Below are positions 23,694-33,040 of a stretch of DNA of 64,000 nucleotides, in pieces. The translations under genes and the position numbers were made by a program. This stretch comes from Mycobacterium sp. GTDB taxonomy: Bacteria; Actinomycetota; Actinomycetes; Mycobacteriales; Mycobacteriaceae. The notes under the pieces were generated by a model, which ran no database searches, had not been told where the DNA came from, and worked only from the letters and a program-made list of their open reading frames with translations. The stretch spans positions 186,001-250,000 of the forward strand of contig NZ_JASBVP010000003.1 of NCBI RefSeq assembly GCF_029961025.1, read 5' to 3'. The first letter of the stretch is position 1, and each line of letters begins with the position of its first letter.

Positions 23694-25042
23694 TAGTCCG
23701 AAGTTCCGACTTATATGGCGTGTCGGCGGTTCGTGATCGGGTTGGCCGCCCGTAGCGTGCCGTACCGAACCGGAGGGCCTGACTCGCGAAGTTCCTGTCA
23801 CCCGCGTTCGGGTTGACTCCAAGGGGGTGTGTCGGGCTCCTCCGGTTCGCGTTCGCGGCGTGACTGAAGAGAGGCGTGACCACAAGTACGTGCAAGGTAC
23901 TGGAAGTCGGATTGTCCGCCGCGGATCCCCCATCACAACGCGAGAAGGGAATCGTCTTCCATGATCATCATCGGTGTCGATCCACACAAGACCACGCACA
24001 CCGCCTCCGCGGTGGACCCAGTCACCAACACCAGTCTGGGTTCGCTGCGTATCGACGCCACGCCAGCCGACTACCACCGGATGCTGGTCTGGGCCAAGCA
24101 GTGGACACAACGGCAGTGGGCGGTCGAGAACGCCGAAGGCCTGGGTCATCACTTGGCCCAGTGGCTGTTGGCTCGTGGCGAGGTCGTGTTCGACGTGCCG
24201 ACCACCGCGACCGCCCGAGTGCGTGAACTCTCCCGCGGTGCGCGCCGCAAGAACGACCGCATCGACGCGGCCGGCGCCGCCTGTGTGGCCGCGGCGCAGG
24301 GCGACGCCCACCCGGTCGTAACCGAGGATCACGTCGACGCGCTGGCCTTACTCGACGAGCGGCGAAACAATCTGTCCCAGAATAGAACCCGTACCATCAA
24401 CCAACTACACCGGCTACTACGCGAACTTCTGGCCGGCGGCGTCCCGACCGACTTGACCGCGGCCAAGGCCACTGCAGCACTGCGTACGTTTCGGCCGCAC
24501 AGCACTCCCGAGCAGGTCCGGGTTCAACTGTGCCGAGACTTGATCGCCGACATCCGCCGGATCGACCAGCAGCTCGCCGACAATCAGGCCGAGGCCACGC
24601 GGCTACTCGACGAGCACGGCACGCGACTACGTGAGATCGTCGGCGTCGGCCCGGTGTTGGCAGCCCGCATCCTCGGCCGAACCGGTCACGCCAGCCGGTT
24701 TGCTACCGCGGCCGCCTATGCCACCTACAACGGCACCGCTCCCGTCGAGGTCGCCAGCGCCGAACACCAATGCCACCGGCTCAACCGCTACGGCGACCGG
24801 CAACTGAACTCCGCCATCCACACCATCGCCGTCGTCCAAGTCCGCATACGCGCAAGCGACGGACGACGCTACTACGACCGCAAGATCGCCGAGGGAAAAG
24901 CACCACGAGCGGCGCTGCGCTGCCTCAAACGACACCTATCCAACCAGCTCTGGCGAACCATGATCGCCGACGAATACCGCCGCGGTGGCAAACCCAACAA
25001 GCAATCCACGAAGGCCTCTTGACAAACAGAGAGGCACCCCCT
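23694..25042 (+). mobile_element. IS110-family element, left copy (1,349 bp)
   Basis: The boundaries are set by comparing the two inverted copies: matching sequence runs from 23694 to 25042 and from 28328 to 26980, and unrelated flanks follow at both ends. The element starts TAGTCCGAAGTTCCG and ends GAGAGGCACCCCCT. It has no terminal inverted repeats, as is typical of IS110. It lies 100 bp from the CsoR-like palindrome. Confidence 0.85.
23961..25022 (+). CDS. IS110-family transposase (DEDD), 353 aa
   Basis: The ATG at 23961 follows GAGAAGGG. The N-terminal DEDD/RuvC-like domain shows IIIGVDPHKTTHTASAVD, AVENAEGLGHHLAQWL, RKNDRIDAAGAACVA; the C-terminal Transposase_20 domain has LREIVGVGPVLAARILGRTG, FATAAAYATYNGTAPVEVAS and RLNRYGDRQLNSAIHTIAV, with the catalytic Ser expected in this part. 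IS110 enzymes use a Holliday-junction resolvase-like active site and a bridge RNA from the element's non-coding end; the 266-bp 5' non-coding end of this IS is the place to look for it. The amino-acid sequence is identical to the copy at 27000-28061. Confidence 0.93.
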   Translation: MIIIGVDPHKTTHTASAVDPVTNTSLGSLRIDATPADYHRMLVWAKQWTQRQWAVENAEGLGHHLAQWLLARGEVVFDVPTTATARVRELSRGARRKNDRIDAAGAACVAAAQGDAHPVVTEDHVDALALLDERRNNLSQNRTRTINQLHRLLRELLAGGVPTDLTAAKATAALRTFRPHSTPEQVRVQLCRDLIADIRRIDQQLADNQAEATRLLDEHGTRLREIVGVGPVLAARILGRTGHASRFATAAAYATYNGTAPVEVASAEHQCHRLNRYGDRQLNSAIHTIAVVQVRIRASDGRRYYDRKIAEGKAPRAALRCLKRHLSNQLWRTMIADEYRRGGKPNKQSTKAS

Positions 25043-25155
25043 TCTGATAAGGGTTCTGGAGCCCGATCTGCTGTGCGACCAGGTGTTTCGCCTTCACGTG
25101 GTCGAAGAGTTGTACTCATGTATTCTCAGAATCAATTCGGCGTGTCATTGTTCTG

Positions 25156-26967
25156 TTTTAGAGTTGTCGTGCTGAAGTTGTGCTAGAAAGTAATCATGTA
25201 TGTCACGCGGGTGCCCAACCGTGGATCACCGCCGGCGGTGCTGTTGCGCGAAAGCTACCGCGAGGGCGGCAAGGTGAAAACCCGCACGCTGGCCAACCTG
25301 TCGCGCTGGCCCGAGCACAAGGTGGAAAGGCTGCAGCGGGCGCTCAAGGGCCTGCCGGCAACAGGTGATCTTTCCGAGGCGTTTGAGATCACCCGCAGCC
25401 TGCCGCACGGGCATGTGGCTGCGGTGGTGGGCACCGCGCAGCGGCTGGGGGTGGCTGAGCTGATCGACCCGGCCCCGTCACGCAACCGGGATCTGGTAGT
25501 GGCCATGCTGGCCGCGCAGGTGATCGCCCCGACGTCGAAACTGGGGACCGCGCGCGGGCTGCGCACCGAGACCGCCACCAGCTCACTGGGCCAGGTGCTG
25601 GGTGTGGCCTGCTGCGATGAGGACGATCTCTATGCGGCGATGGACTGGGTGCTGGCCCGCCAGGAGGGTATCGAAAACGCTTTGGCCGCACGTCATCTGA
25701 CCAACGGCACGCTGGTACTTTATGACGTGTCCTCGGCGGCGTTTGAGGGTCGCACCTGCTCGCTGGGCGCGATCGGGCATGCCCGCGACGGGGTCAAAGG
25801 CAGGTTGCAGATCGTCTACGGGCTGCTGTGCTCTCCCGCCGGAGTGCCGATCGCGATTGAGGTGTTCAAGGGCAACACCGCCGACCCGAAAACCCTGGCC
25901 GCCCAGATCACCAAGCTCAAGACCCGCTTCGGGCTGACCCAGATCGCTCTGGTGGGGGATCGGGGCATGCTCACCAGCGCGCGCATCCGCGGCGAGCTGC
26001 GCCCGGCCGAGCTGGATTGGATCAGCGCGTTGCGCGCCCCACAAATCAAGGCCCTCATCGAGACCGACGCCCTGCAGCTGACGCTGTTTGATGAGCAAGA
26101 CCTCTTCGAGATCACCCACCCGGACTATCCCGGCGAGCGGCTGATCTGCTGCCGCAACCCCGCGTTGGCCGACGACCGCGCCCGCACCCGCGCCGAACTG
26201 CTGGCGGCCACCGAAAAAGAACTCGCCATCATCGCCGCGGCCACCCGCCGCGAGCGCCGGCCGCTACGCGGCAAAGACAAGATCGCGCTGCGGGTCGGCG
26301 CGGTGCGCAACAAGTTCAAGGTAGCCAAGCACTTCCACATCCAGATCACCGACGACTCGTTCACCTTCACCCGCAAGGACGATCAGATCGCCGCCGAGGC
26401 CGCCCTGGACGGCATCTATGTGCTGCGCACCAGCCTGCCCAAACAGACACTCGACCACGACGATGTCGTGCTGCGCTACAAAGACCTCGCCGACGTCGAA
26501 CGGTTTTTCCGCACCCTTAACACCGAACTGGACGTGCGGCCCATCCGCCACCGGCTGGACGACCGGGTGCGCGCGCACCTGTTGTTGCGCATGCTGTCCT
26601 ACTACATCAGCTGGCATATGAAACAGTCCCTGGCCCCAATCCTGTTCGTCGACAACGACAAAACCGCCGCGGCCGCCAAACGCCCCAACCCCATCGCCGC
26701 CGCCCAACGTTCCGATGAAGCCCTCACCAAGGCAGCGCGTAAACGCACCCACGACGACACCCCCGTACATAGTTTCACCAGCCTGCTTGCCGACCTGGCC
26801 ACCATCTGCGCCAACCAGATTCAGCCCACCGAGCACACACCGGCATTCACCAAGATCACCAGCCCCACCGCACTGCAGCGGCGCGCCTTCGAACTCCTCG
26901 GCGTCTCCCACCGCCACGGCCTCGCGTAGTCAGTACAGCATCACAAAAACCCAGCTCAGCCACTAAA
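25156..26967 (+). mobile_element. IS1634-type (IS4 superfamily) insertion sequence
   Basis: The element carries one long transposase gene. Degenerate ends are visible as TTTTAGAGTTGTCGTGCTG on the left and, read inward, TTTAGTGGCTGAGCTGGG on the right. It lies between the inverted IS110 copies, with about 113 bp of unexplained sequence on its left. Ends are approximate. Confidence 0.7.
25196..26929 (+). CDS. IS1634-family transposase (DDE), 577 aa
   Basis: The ATG at 25196 follows CTAGAAAGTAATC. A long DDE transposase: YREGGKVKTRTLANLSRWPEHKVERL near the start, ATGDLSEAFEITRSLPHGHVAAV, LVLYDVSSAAFEG (first Asp), FGLTQIALVGDRGMLTSARI (second Asp), EITHPDYPGERLICCRNPALADDRARTR, and the C-terminal Glu region DVERFFRTLNTELDVRPIRHR. 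It is homologous along its length to the transposase at 33186-34958. The frame is intact, so the element may be active. Confidence 0.9.
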   Translation: MYVTRVPNRGSPPAVLLRESYREGGKVKTRTLANLSRWPEHKVERLQRALKGLPATGDLSEAFEITRSLPHGHVAAVVGTAQRLGVAELIDPAPSRNRDLVVAMLAAQVIAPTSKLGTARGLRTETATSSLGQVLGVACCDEDDLYAAMDWVLARQEGIENALAARHLTNGTLVLYDVSSAAFEGRTCSLGAIGHARDGVKGRLQIVYGLLCSPAGVPIAIEVFKGNTADPKTLAAQITKLKTRFGLTQIALVGDRGMLTSARIRGELRPAELDWISALRAPQIKALIETDALQLTLFDEQDLFEITHPDYPGERLICCRNPALADDRARTRAELLAATEKELAIIAAATRRERRPLRGKDKIALRVGAVRNKFKVAKHFHIQITDDSFTFTRKDDQIAAEAALDGIYVLRTSLPKQTLDHDDVVLRYKDLADVERFFRTLNTELDVRPIRHRLDDRVRAHLLLRMLSYYISWHMKQSLAPILFVDNDKTAAAAKRPNPIAAAQRSDEALTKAARKRTHDDTPVHSFTSLLADLATICANQIQPTEHTPAFTKITSPTALQRRAFELLGVSHRHGLA

Positions 26968-26979
26968 TCGCTCCAAATC

Positions 26980-28328
26980 AGGGGGTGCCTCTCTGTTTGT
27001 CAAGAGGCCTTCGTGGATTGCTTGTTGGGTTTGCCACCGCGGCGGTATTCGTCGGCGATCATGGTTCGCCAGAGCTGGTTGGATAGGTGTCGTTTGAGGC
27101 AGCGCAGCGCCGCTCGTGGTGCTTTTCCCTCGGCGATCTTGCGGTCGTAGTAGCGTCGTCCGTCGCTTGCGCGTATGCGGACTTGGACGACGGCGATGGT
27201 GTGGATGGCGGAGTTCAGTTGCCGGTCGCCGTAGCGGTTGAGCCGGTGGCATTGGTGTTCGGCGCTGGCGACCTCGACGGGAGCGGTGCCGTTGTAGGTG
27301 GCATAGGCGGCCGCGGTAGCAAACCGGCTGGCGTGACCGGTTCGGCCGAGGATGCGGGCTGCCAACACCGGGCCGACGCCGACGATCTCACGTAGTCGCG
27401 TGCCGTGCTCGTCGAGTAGCCGCGTGGCCTCGGCCTGATTGTCGGCGAGCTGCTGGTCGATCCGGCGGATGTCGGCGATCAAGTCTCGGCACAGTTGAAC
27501 CCGGACCTGCTCGGGAGTGCTGTGCGGCCGAAACGTACGCAGTGCTGCAGTGGCCTTGGCCGCGGTCAAGTCGGTCGGGACGCCGCCGGCCAGAAGTTCG
27601 CGTAGTAGCCGGTGTAGTTGGTTGATGGTACGGGTTCTATTCTGGGACAGATTGTTTCGCCGCTCGTCGAGTAAGGCCAGCGCGTCGACGTGATCCTCGG
27701 TTACGACCGGGTGGGCGTCGCCCTGCGCCGCGGCCACACAGGCGGCGCCGGCCGCGTCGATGCGGTCGTTCTTGCGGCGCGCACCGCGGGAGAGTTCACG
27801 CACTCGGGCGGTCGCGGTGGTCGGCACGTCGAACACGACCTCGCCACGAGCCAACAGCCACTGGGCCAAGTGATGACCCAGGCCTTCGGCGTTCTCGACC
27901 GCCCACTGCCGTTGTGTCCACTGCTTGGCCCAGACCAGCATCCGGTGGTAGTCGGCTGGCGTGGCGTCGATACGCAGCGAACCCAGACTGGTGTTGGTGA
28001 CTGGGTCCACCGCGGAGGCGGTGTGCGTGGTCTTGTGTGGATCGACACCGATGATGATCATGGAAGACGATTCCCTTCTCGCGTTGTGATGGGGGATCCG
28101 CGGCGGACAATCCGACTTCCAGTACCTTGCACGTACTTGTGGTCACGCCTCTCTTCAGTCACGCCGCGAACGCGAACCGGAGGAGCCCGACACACCCCCT
28201 TGGAGTCAACCCGAACGCGGGTGACAGGAACTTCGCGAGTCAGGCCCTCCGGTTCGGTACGGCACGCTACGGGCGGCCAACCCGATCACGAACCGCCGAC
28301 ACGCCATATAAGTCGGAACTTCGGACTA
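26980..28328 (-). mobile_element. IS110-family element, right copy in inverted orientation (1,349 bp)
   Basis: This is the reverse complement of 23694-25042: every coordinate pair sums to 52022, the transposases are identical, and the flanks diverge at both ends. The two copies can recombine to invert the 1.9 kb between them. The right flank (28329 onward) is a decayed IS110-like gene. Confidence 0.85.
27000..28061 (-). CDS. IS110-family transposase (DEDD), second copy, 353 aa
   Basis: The protein is identical to that of 23961-25022, including IIIGVDPHKTTHTA, RKNDRIDAAGAACVA and GVGPVLAARILGRTG. The start is ATG 28061. Identity between the copies points to a recent duplication or gene conversion within this genome. 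Confidence 0.93.
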   Translation of the reverse strand: MIIIGVDPHKTTHTASAVDPVTNTSLGSLRIDATPADYHRMLVWAKQWTQRQWAVENAEGLGHHLAQWLLARGEVVFDVPTTATARVRELSRGARRKNDRIDAAGAACVAAAQGDAHPVVTEDHVDALALLDERRNNLSQNRTRTINQLHRLLRELLAGGVPTDLTAAKATAALRTFRPHSTPEQVRVQLCRDLIADIRRIDQQLADNQAEATRLLDEHGTRLREIVGVGPVLAARILGRTGHASRFATAAAYATYNGTAPVEVASAEHQCHRLNRYGDRQLNSAIHTIAVVQVRIRASDGRRYYDRKIAEGKAPRAALRCLKRHLSNQLWRTMIADEYRRGGKPNKQSTKAS

Positions 28329-28499
28329 AGGGCCATACTTGCGGTGTCCCGAAACTGTTGAGGCCGCTGCCGGCGCTCACAGCGCAGATCTGGCGGCGGT
28401 GTTTGGCGGCGACGCGGCGTCGGGCGCGGTGGGGTCGCGCCGGGCTCGGCCAGGTGAGCGCGGCACTGGAATCGGTGCGGCGACGCTGTTGGTGGGCGG

Positions 28500-29178
28500 T
28501 TGGTGGGCGATGATCACGCGCTGGGCGGCCAGCAGGATTGGGGTGTAGTCGGCCTCGCCGACGCCGCCGGCGGCGATCGGCTCGGCCAGGGTGTCGAGGA
28601 ACGGCCCACCTCGCCCACACGACCCCACCACCACACGTTTGGCCAAGCGCGTCCGCGCAGCGACAAAGAACTGGGCGACCTTACCCGGCAGATGACCGCC
28701 CTCTTTGAGGCCACCCCCGCAGCGGACCTGCTGGACAAGCCCGGCATCGGGCCCGTTACCGCCGCGATCGGCTACGCCGCATGGTCGCACCCCGGGCGAG
28801 TTCGCTAGAAGGCCGCGTTCGCGAGCCTGGCAGGCGTCAACCCGATCCCCGCCTCGTCCGGTAACACCGTGCGGCACCGCCTCAACCGCGGCGGCGACCG
28901 CCGGCTTAACGCGCCGTCCACATGGCCGTCGTCACGCGCATGCGCATGGACCCCGAGACCCGGGCCTACGTCGCCAAGCGCACAGCGCAAGGGCGCACCC
29001 CGCGAGAGATCCGGCGCTCGCTCAAGCGCTACCTCGCACGCCAGATCTACCGACAACTCGACGCCGCGAACACCCCTGCAGCGGCCTCGAACACCTCCGA
29101 GGATCCGCCCTGGGATTTCGCAACCCCACCAACGACATCGCCCGATCGCTACTGGAAACCGGCGGATTCAAAACCCGA
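28500..29178 (+). pseudogene. Decayed IS110-like transposase, C-terminal part
   Basis: Pieces of a Transposase_20 domain lie in two or three frames: TRQMTALFEATPAADLLDKPGIGPVTAAIGYAAWSHPGRVR then a TAG near 28806; KAAFASLAGVNPIPASSGNTVRHRLNRGGDRRLN; then, after a frameshift near 28915, AVVTRMRMDPETRAYVAKRTAQGRTPREIRRSLKRYLARQIYRQL. These match IS1110/IS902-type transposases, not the intact copies nearby. No ends or inverted repeats were found. The sequence from 28329 to 28500 may be its 5' remainder. Confidence 0.75.
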
Positions 29179-29354
29179 CTACACCGTCACTCATGAAGAG
29201 CATGAAGAGTCACTTAGGTGCACGCGGAGAACGAGGCGTTGAAGGCGGCTGCAGCCACTTTGCAGAAAGTTGTGACACGCTCATGATGCCGAGCCACCCG
29301 TCGAACATCCTTGCGGCGTGCGGTCAAAAGAGTTAGCGCAGGTAGGACGCGGCA

Positions 29355-29429
<75 letters not shown>

Positions 29430-29448
29430 CGGTCTGACCGCTGCCAGC

Positions 29449-30198
29449 CTAAAGGGTGTCGTCGGGGCTGGGACGATCGTGCTCGATGAGGCGCGGCGCG
29501 GGCACCGTTCGTGGTGGGGGACGGCGTGCCGGTCGCCGCGGCAGCAGCGGGATGCGTTCGGCGATGGTGCTCAGGGGGTTGACCACCATGGTCAGCGAGA
29601 TGACGGCCTCCTGCAGGGTGGCGATGGCCGGCTGCAGCGCCTCCATCCCGGGGGCCAGTCGGCTCAGGGTGTCGGCAACGTCGGCGAGCTGTTCGAGCGG
29701 GCCGTTTTTCGCGGTCAGCTTATCGACCAAGCCGCCCTCGGCGAGCAGCCGTTCGACGAGCCCGTCCTCGCCGACAAGCCGTTCGATCAGCCCCTCCTCG
29801 GCCAGCAGCTGATCCGCCAGCCCGCCGGGCCGCAGGGCACGTTGCAGCGCGCCGCCCTCCTCGGTCAAACGGTCGAGCAGACCCCCCGGCGCGGTCAGCA
29901 GGTCGAGCACGCCGCCGGGGCGCAGCAGCCGGTCCACCGGTCCATCGGGCGCCAGGGCGCGTCCCAGCGGGGCGTCATGATCCAGCAGCAGCGCCAGTTG
30001 ATGGGCGCGCGCGATCACGTCGTCGATCCCCAGCAGATGAGCCATCGCGTTCGGTGCGGCCGGTGGGCCGGTCGTGCCTAACGCACGTCGTGCCAGGTCA
30101 ACCGCCGAGGCCGCGGCGGTCAAGCCAGCGTCCGCGGCGGCGAGGCCCACTCGTGCCGGGGTGATCACCACCGTCACCAGCCTTTTGACCAGGGTCAT
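29449..30198 (-). CDS. Unknown protein with repeated leucine-rich decamers, 249 aa
   Basis: The chosen start is ATG 30198 (MTLVKRLVTVVITPARVGLAAADAG); the frame is open beyond. Residues about 75-185 are a string of near-decamers with the theme GGL-x-D/E-RLL-x-E (GPVDRLLRPGGVLDLLTAPGG, LLDRLTEEGG, LVERLLAEGGLVDKL), suggesting a regular helical or coiled-coil-like rod. The N-terminus is amphipathic and could associate with the membrane. The C-terminus is Pro/Arg-rich. No enzyme motif is seen. A structural or envelope-associated role is possible but not shown. The gene ends 20 bp from the tRNA-Thr on the same strand. Confidence 0.75.
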   Translation of the reverse strand: MTLVKRLVTVVITPARVGLAAADAGLTAAASAVDLARRALGTTGPPAAPNAMAHLLGIDDVIARAHQLALLLDHDAPLGRALAPDGPVDRLLRPGGVLDLLTAPGGLLDRLTEEGGALQRALRPGGLADQLLAEEGLIERLVGEDGLVERLLAEGGLVDKLTAKNGPLEQLADVADTLSRLAPGMEALQPAIATLQEAVISLTMVVNPLSTIAERIPLLPRRPARRPPPRTVPAPRLIEHDRPSPDDTL

Positions 30199-30275
30199 CA
30201 CCCGAGTGTAGGCGCGGCGGCCCCCCGCCGACGCCGGACGGTGTGAACGCGCCGAGGAAGCGACAACGTCCGGGT

Positions 30276-30725
30276 TTACGAGCCGGTGTGGGGGTCCGGG
30301 CTCACCCCGGACAGCTGGGTGGAGGTGAGCTCGGCGAGCGCCGCCTTGATCTTGGCCTGGGCCTCGTCGAGTGATTGTGGTGACGGGTTGCGGTCGACGT
30401 GGGCGAAGCCGAAGTCGGCTAGGTTGCGCGCCGGGAACACGTGGATGTGCAGATGCGGCACCTCCAGCCCGGCGATGATCACCCCGGCGCGCGCGGTGTG
30501 AAACGCCCGGCACACCGCCTTCCCGATCAGCTGCGCCACCGCCATGATGCGCCCGAACGTCGCGCTGTCGACGTCTTGCCAGTGATCGATCTCGGCGCGC
30601 GGCACCACCAGGGTGTGGCCCTGGGTCATCGGCTCGATCGTCAGGAACGCCACCACCTCGTCGTCTTCGTAGACGAATCGGGCGGGCAATTCGCGGTTGA
30701 TGATTCTGGTGAAGACGGTGGCCAT
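30276..30725 (-). CDS. HIT-family hydrolase (Rv0759c-like), 149 aa
   Basis: The start is ATG 30725 ([22 protein letters not shown]); an upstream start at 30737 is also open. Histidine-triad motif HLHIHVF has His91, His93 and His95. Other family marks are [26 protein letters not shown] and the C-terminal helix [14 protein letters not shown] proteins hydrolyse or transfer nucleotide phosphoramidates or dinucleotides in the cytoplasm. The gene is divergent from purD across 90 bp; the same family lies in the phoPR-purD region of M. tuberculosis. Confidence 0.9.
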   Translation of the reverse strand: MATVFTRIINRELPARFVYEDDEVVAFLTIEPMTQGHTLVVPRAEIDHWQDVDSATFGRIMAVAQLIGKAVCRAFHTARAGVIIAGLEVPHLHIHVFPARNLADFGFAHVDRNPSPQSLDEAQAKIKAALAELTSTQLSGVSPDPHTGS

Positions 30726-30815
30726 GCGCCTGAGCATGGTAGCCCGCCGCTGCGCCCGTCAAGCGGGCCCGCGAGGTGGCGGGCGTCGGCCCGGCCCGGC
30801 GATAAGGTGACGGGT

Positions 30816-32084
30816 GTGCGCGTCCTGGTGATCGGCTCGGGTGCCCGTGAACATGCGCTGCTGTTGGCTTTGCGCAGAGATCCTCACGTCGAGGCGCTGG
30901 CCGTCGCCCCGGGCAACGCCGGCACCGCTTTGATCGCCGAGCAGCACGTCGTCGACATCGTTTCCGGTGACGCCGTTGCCGCGCTCGCTCGCCGCGTCGC
31001 CGCCGACCTGGTGGTCATCGGCCCGGAGATGCCGCTGGTGCTCGGGGTCGCCGACGCCGTGCGCGACGCCGGCATCGCCTGCTTCGGGCCGTCGCGGGAA
31101 GCGGCGCGCATCGAAGGCTCCAAGGCGTTCGCCAAGGAGGTGATGGCAGCGGCCGGGGTGCGCACCGCCGCCAGCGAGCTCGTCGACAGCCCCGCGCATC
31201 TGGACGCGGCGCTGGACCGGTTCGGGGTCGCCGCCGGTGAACCCGCCTGGGTGGTGAAAGACGACCGCCTGGCCGCCGGCAAGGGCGTGGTGGTGACGCC
31301 CAAACGCGATGTCGCGCGCGGCCACGCCGCCGCACTGCTGGACACCGGCCACCCCGTGCTGTTGGAGAGCTACCTCGACGGGCCCGAGGTTTCGCTGTTT
31401 TGCGTGGTCGACGGGCGTACCGTGGTCCCGCTGCTGGCCGCGCAGGACTTCAAACGGGTCGGCGACGGTGACACCGGACCCAACACCGGCGGGATGGGCG
31501 CCTACGCCCCGGTGCCGTGGCTCCCAGCCGAGCTCAGCCACAAGATCGTCAGCGAGATCGTCGAACCGGTCGCCGCCGAGCTCGTTCGACGCGGCAGCCC
31601 GTTTAGCGGTCTGCTGTATGCCGGCCTCGCGATCACCGAAACCGGGCCCGCGGTGCTCGAATTCAATTGCCGCTTCGGCGATCCGGAGACCCAGTCGGTG
31701 CTGGCCCTGCTGGAGTCACCGCTGGGCCAGCTGCTGTATGCGGCGGCCACCGGCACGCTGGCGGGGTTCGGGGAACCGCGCTGGCGCGACGGCGCCGCCG
31801 TGACGGTGGTGCTGGCGGCGGAAAACTATCCGGGACGACCACGGGTCGGTGACGTCATCGTCGGCTGGGAGGCCGACGGGGTGTTGCACGCGGGCACGGC
31901 GCGGCGCGACGACGGCGCGGTCGTGTCGACGGGCGGGCGGGTGTTGTCGGTGGTGGGTACCGGCCCTGATCTGGCCGCAGCGCGCGCGGACGCCTATGCA
32001 AAGCTTGGTTCAATTCGATTGCCTGGCGGGCATTTTCGCACTGACATCGCGCTGGCTGCCGCCGAAGGCAAGATTCGCGTCTAA
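30816..32084 (+). CDS. purD: Phosphoribosylamine-glycine ligase PurD
   Basis: The start is GTG 30816, giving [24 protein letters not shown] and 422 residues, the family length. The ATP-grasp fold shows [107 protein letters not shown] and the metal-site block [13 protein letters not shown]. It makes glycinamide ribonucleotide from phosphoribosylamine, glycine and ATP, the second step of purine synthesis. It is the first of six purine genes in this window. Confidence 0.96.
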   Translation: MRVLVIGSGAREHALLLALRRDPHVEALAVAPGNAGTALIAEQHVVDIVSGDAVAALARRVAADLVVIGPEMPLVLGVADAVRDAGIACFGPSREAARIEGSKAFAKEVMAAAGVRTAASELVDSPAHLDAALDRFGVAAGEPAWVVKDDRLAAGKGVVVTPKRDVARGHAAALLDTGHPVLLESYLDGPEVSLFCVVDGRTVVPLLAAQDFKRVGDGDTGPNTGGMGAYAPVPWLPAELSHKIVSEIVEPVAAELVRRGSPFSGLLYAGLAITETGPAVLEFNCRFGDPETQSVLALLESPLGQLLYAAATGTLAGFGEPRWRDGAAVTVVLAAENYPGRPRVGDVIVGWEADGVLHAGTARRDDGAVVSTGGRVLSVVGTGPDLAAARADAYAKLGSIRLPGGHFRTDIALAAAEGKIRV

Positions 32085-32241
32085 CTAACATGCCCTTGAT
32101 GCGTGAGCATGCCGGCCCGTACCAGCGCTCGCCACCGCCTCGAGCCCGTCACGCTCAACACGGACGAGCGATTCCGCGCGCGACAGGACGTGTTGCGACG
32201 ACTGCCAGAATCCGTCCTCCCGGTCTACGAGCGGGACGGTG

Positions 32242-32598
32242 TCAGGCGGCGGCTATCGCGACCGTGATGCGTTTGCGGATGCTCGCCAACTGCGCCGCGG
32301 TAATCCGCGAGTCGGTGGGGTCGACGCGCCGCAGCGACACGCTGGTGACGTGATGGGCCAACGCCCAACACGTCGCATCGACTCCGTTTTCGACCGTCGG
32401 CTCGATGCGCTCGGCGAACGACCTGTGCGCCAGTCCCTCGTCGCGGGTCAACGGAACTACCAGCATGTTGGGGTATTCGTCCGGAAACAACTCGTGGTCC
32501 TCAACGACGACTGCGGGACGCAGGCTGCTGGGCTCGTGCGGCAACGCGCCGCCCCGCCAATCAACTACCACGATGGTTCCGGCCGCGGGCCGACTCAT
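32242..32598 (-). CDS. MazF/PemK-type toxin, 118 aa
   Basis: The gene starts ATG 32598, overlapping the upstream antitoxin gene by ATGA. The fold pattern matches PemK/MazF: GTIVVVDWRGGALPHEPSSLRPAVVVEDHELFPDEYPNMLVVPLTRDE, then a helix and a C-terminal IRKRITVAIAAA. Most MazF enzymes are sequence-specific mRNA or tRNA interferases. The order antitoxin-toxin with a 4-bp overlap is standard for type II systems. Confidence 0.85.
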   Translation of the reverse strand: MSRPAAGTIVVVDWRGGALPHEPSSLRPAVVVEDHELFPDEYPNMLVVPLTRDEGLAHRSFAERIEPTVENGVDATCWALAHHVTSVSLRRVDPTDSRITAAQLASIRKRITVAIAAA

Positions 32599-32846
32599 GG
32601 CAGGTCGGCCTGCGGCGTCCCGAGCTCATCGAGCTCGCTTTGCGCTTCGGGGTGCTTGGCCAGGTGAGCCATCACGCGATCCCCGTCTGCCAGAATCGTC
32701 TCCCGCCGCACCTGCCGTGCCGCGGCTTCGGCCATCTCTCGAATGAATGCGCTCAGCCCCTTGCCTTGCCTACGGGCTGCCGCCTCGAGCACTGCCCGGT
32801 CGTCGGCGTTCAGTCGAATCGTCAGCGTCTCCGCCACCCACGGCAT
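32595..32846 (-). CDS. Ribbon-helix-helix antitoxin, 83 aa
   Basis: The chosen start is ATG 32846 (MPWVAETLTIRLNADDRAVLEAAAR); a GTG at 32867 is also in frame. An N-terminal beta strand (ETLTIRLNADD) and helices with GLSAFIREMAEAAARQ form an RHH DNA-binding dimer. The C-terminal tail (AHLAKHPEAQSELDELGTP) would wrap around the toxin. An imperfect palindrome lies at its start, fitting autoregulation. Confidence 0.8.
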   Translation of the reverse strand: MPWVAETLTIRLNADDRAVLEAAARRQGKGLSAFIREMAEAAARQVRRETILADGDRVMAHLAKHPEAQSELDELGTPQADLP

Positions 32847-32847
32847 C

Positions 32848-32867
32848 GTAACACAACAACGTGTCAC
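32848..32867. promoter_or_regulatory. Operator-like inverted repeat at the antitoxin start
   Basis: GTAACAC (32848-32854) and GTGTCAC (32861-32867) form 7-bp arms with one mismatch and a 6-bp spacer. The repeat lies directly before the antitoxin ATG, where RHH antitoxins usually bind. Confidence 0.45.
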
Positions 32868-33040
32868 GGCTTGCCAGTGCGTTTCTCAACAGGATCCAGC
32901 AGCGAGCAGGTGTGATCAGCTCGGGTGCGTCGTGTCCGCCGGCCGTCGTGGTGCCTGGTCGATGACCTCGGCGACTTCCTCGTAATGCGCGACGTGGCAC
33001 TGTGCCCGCCGGGGAGCCATCGACGGCCCTGCCTGTGATG

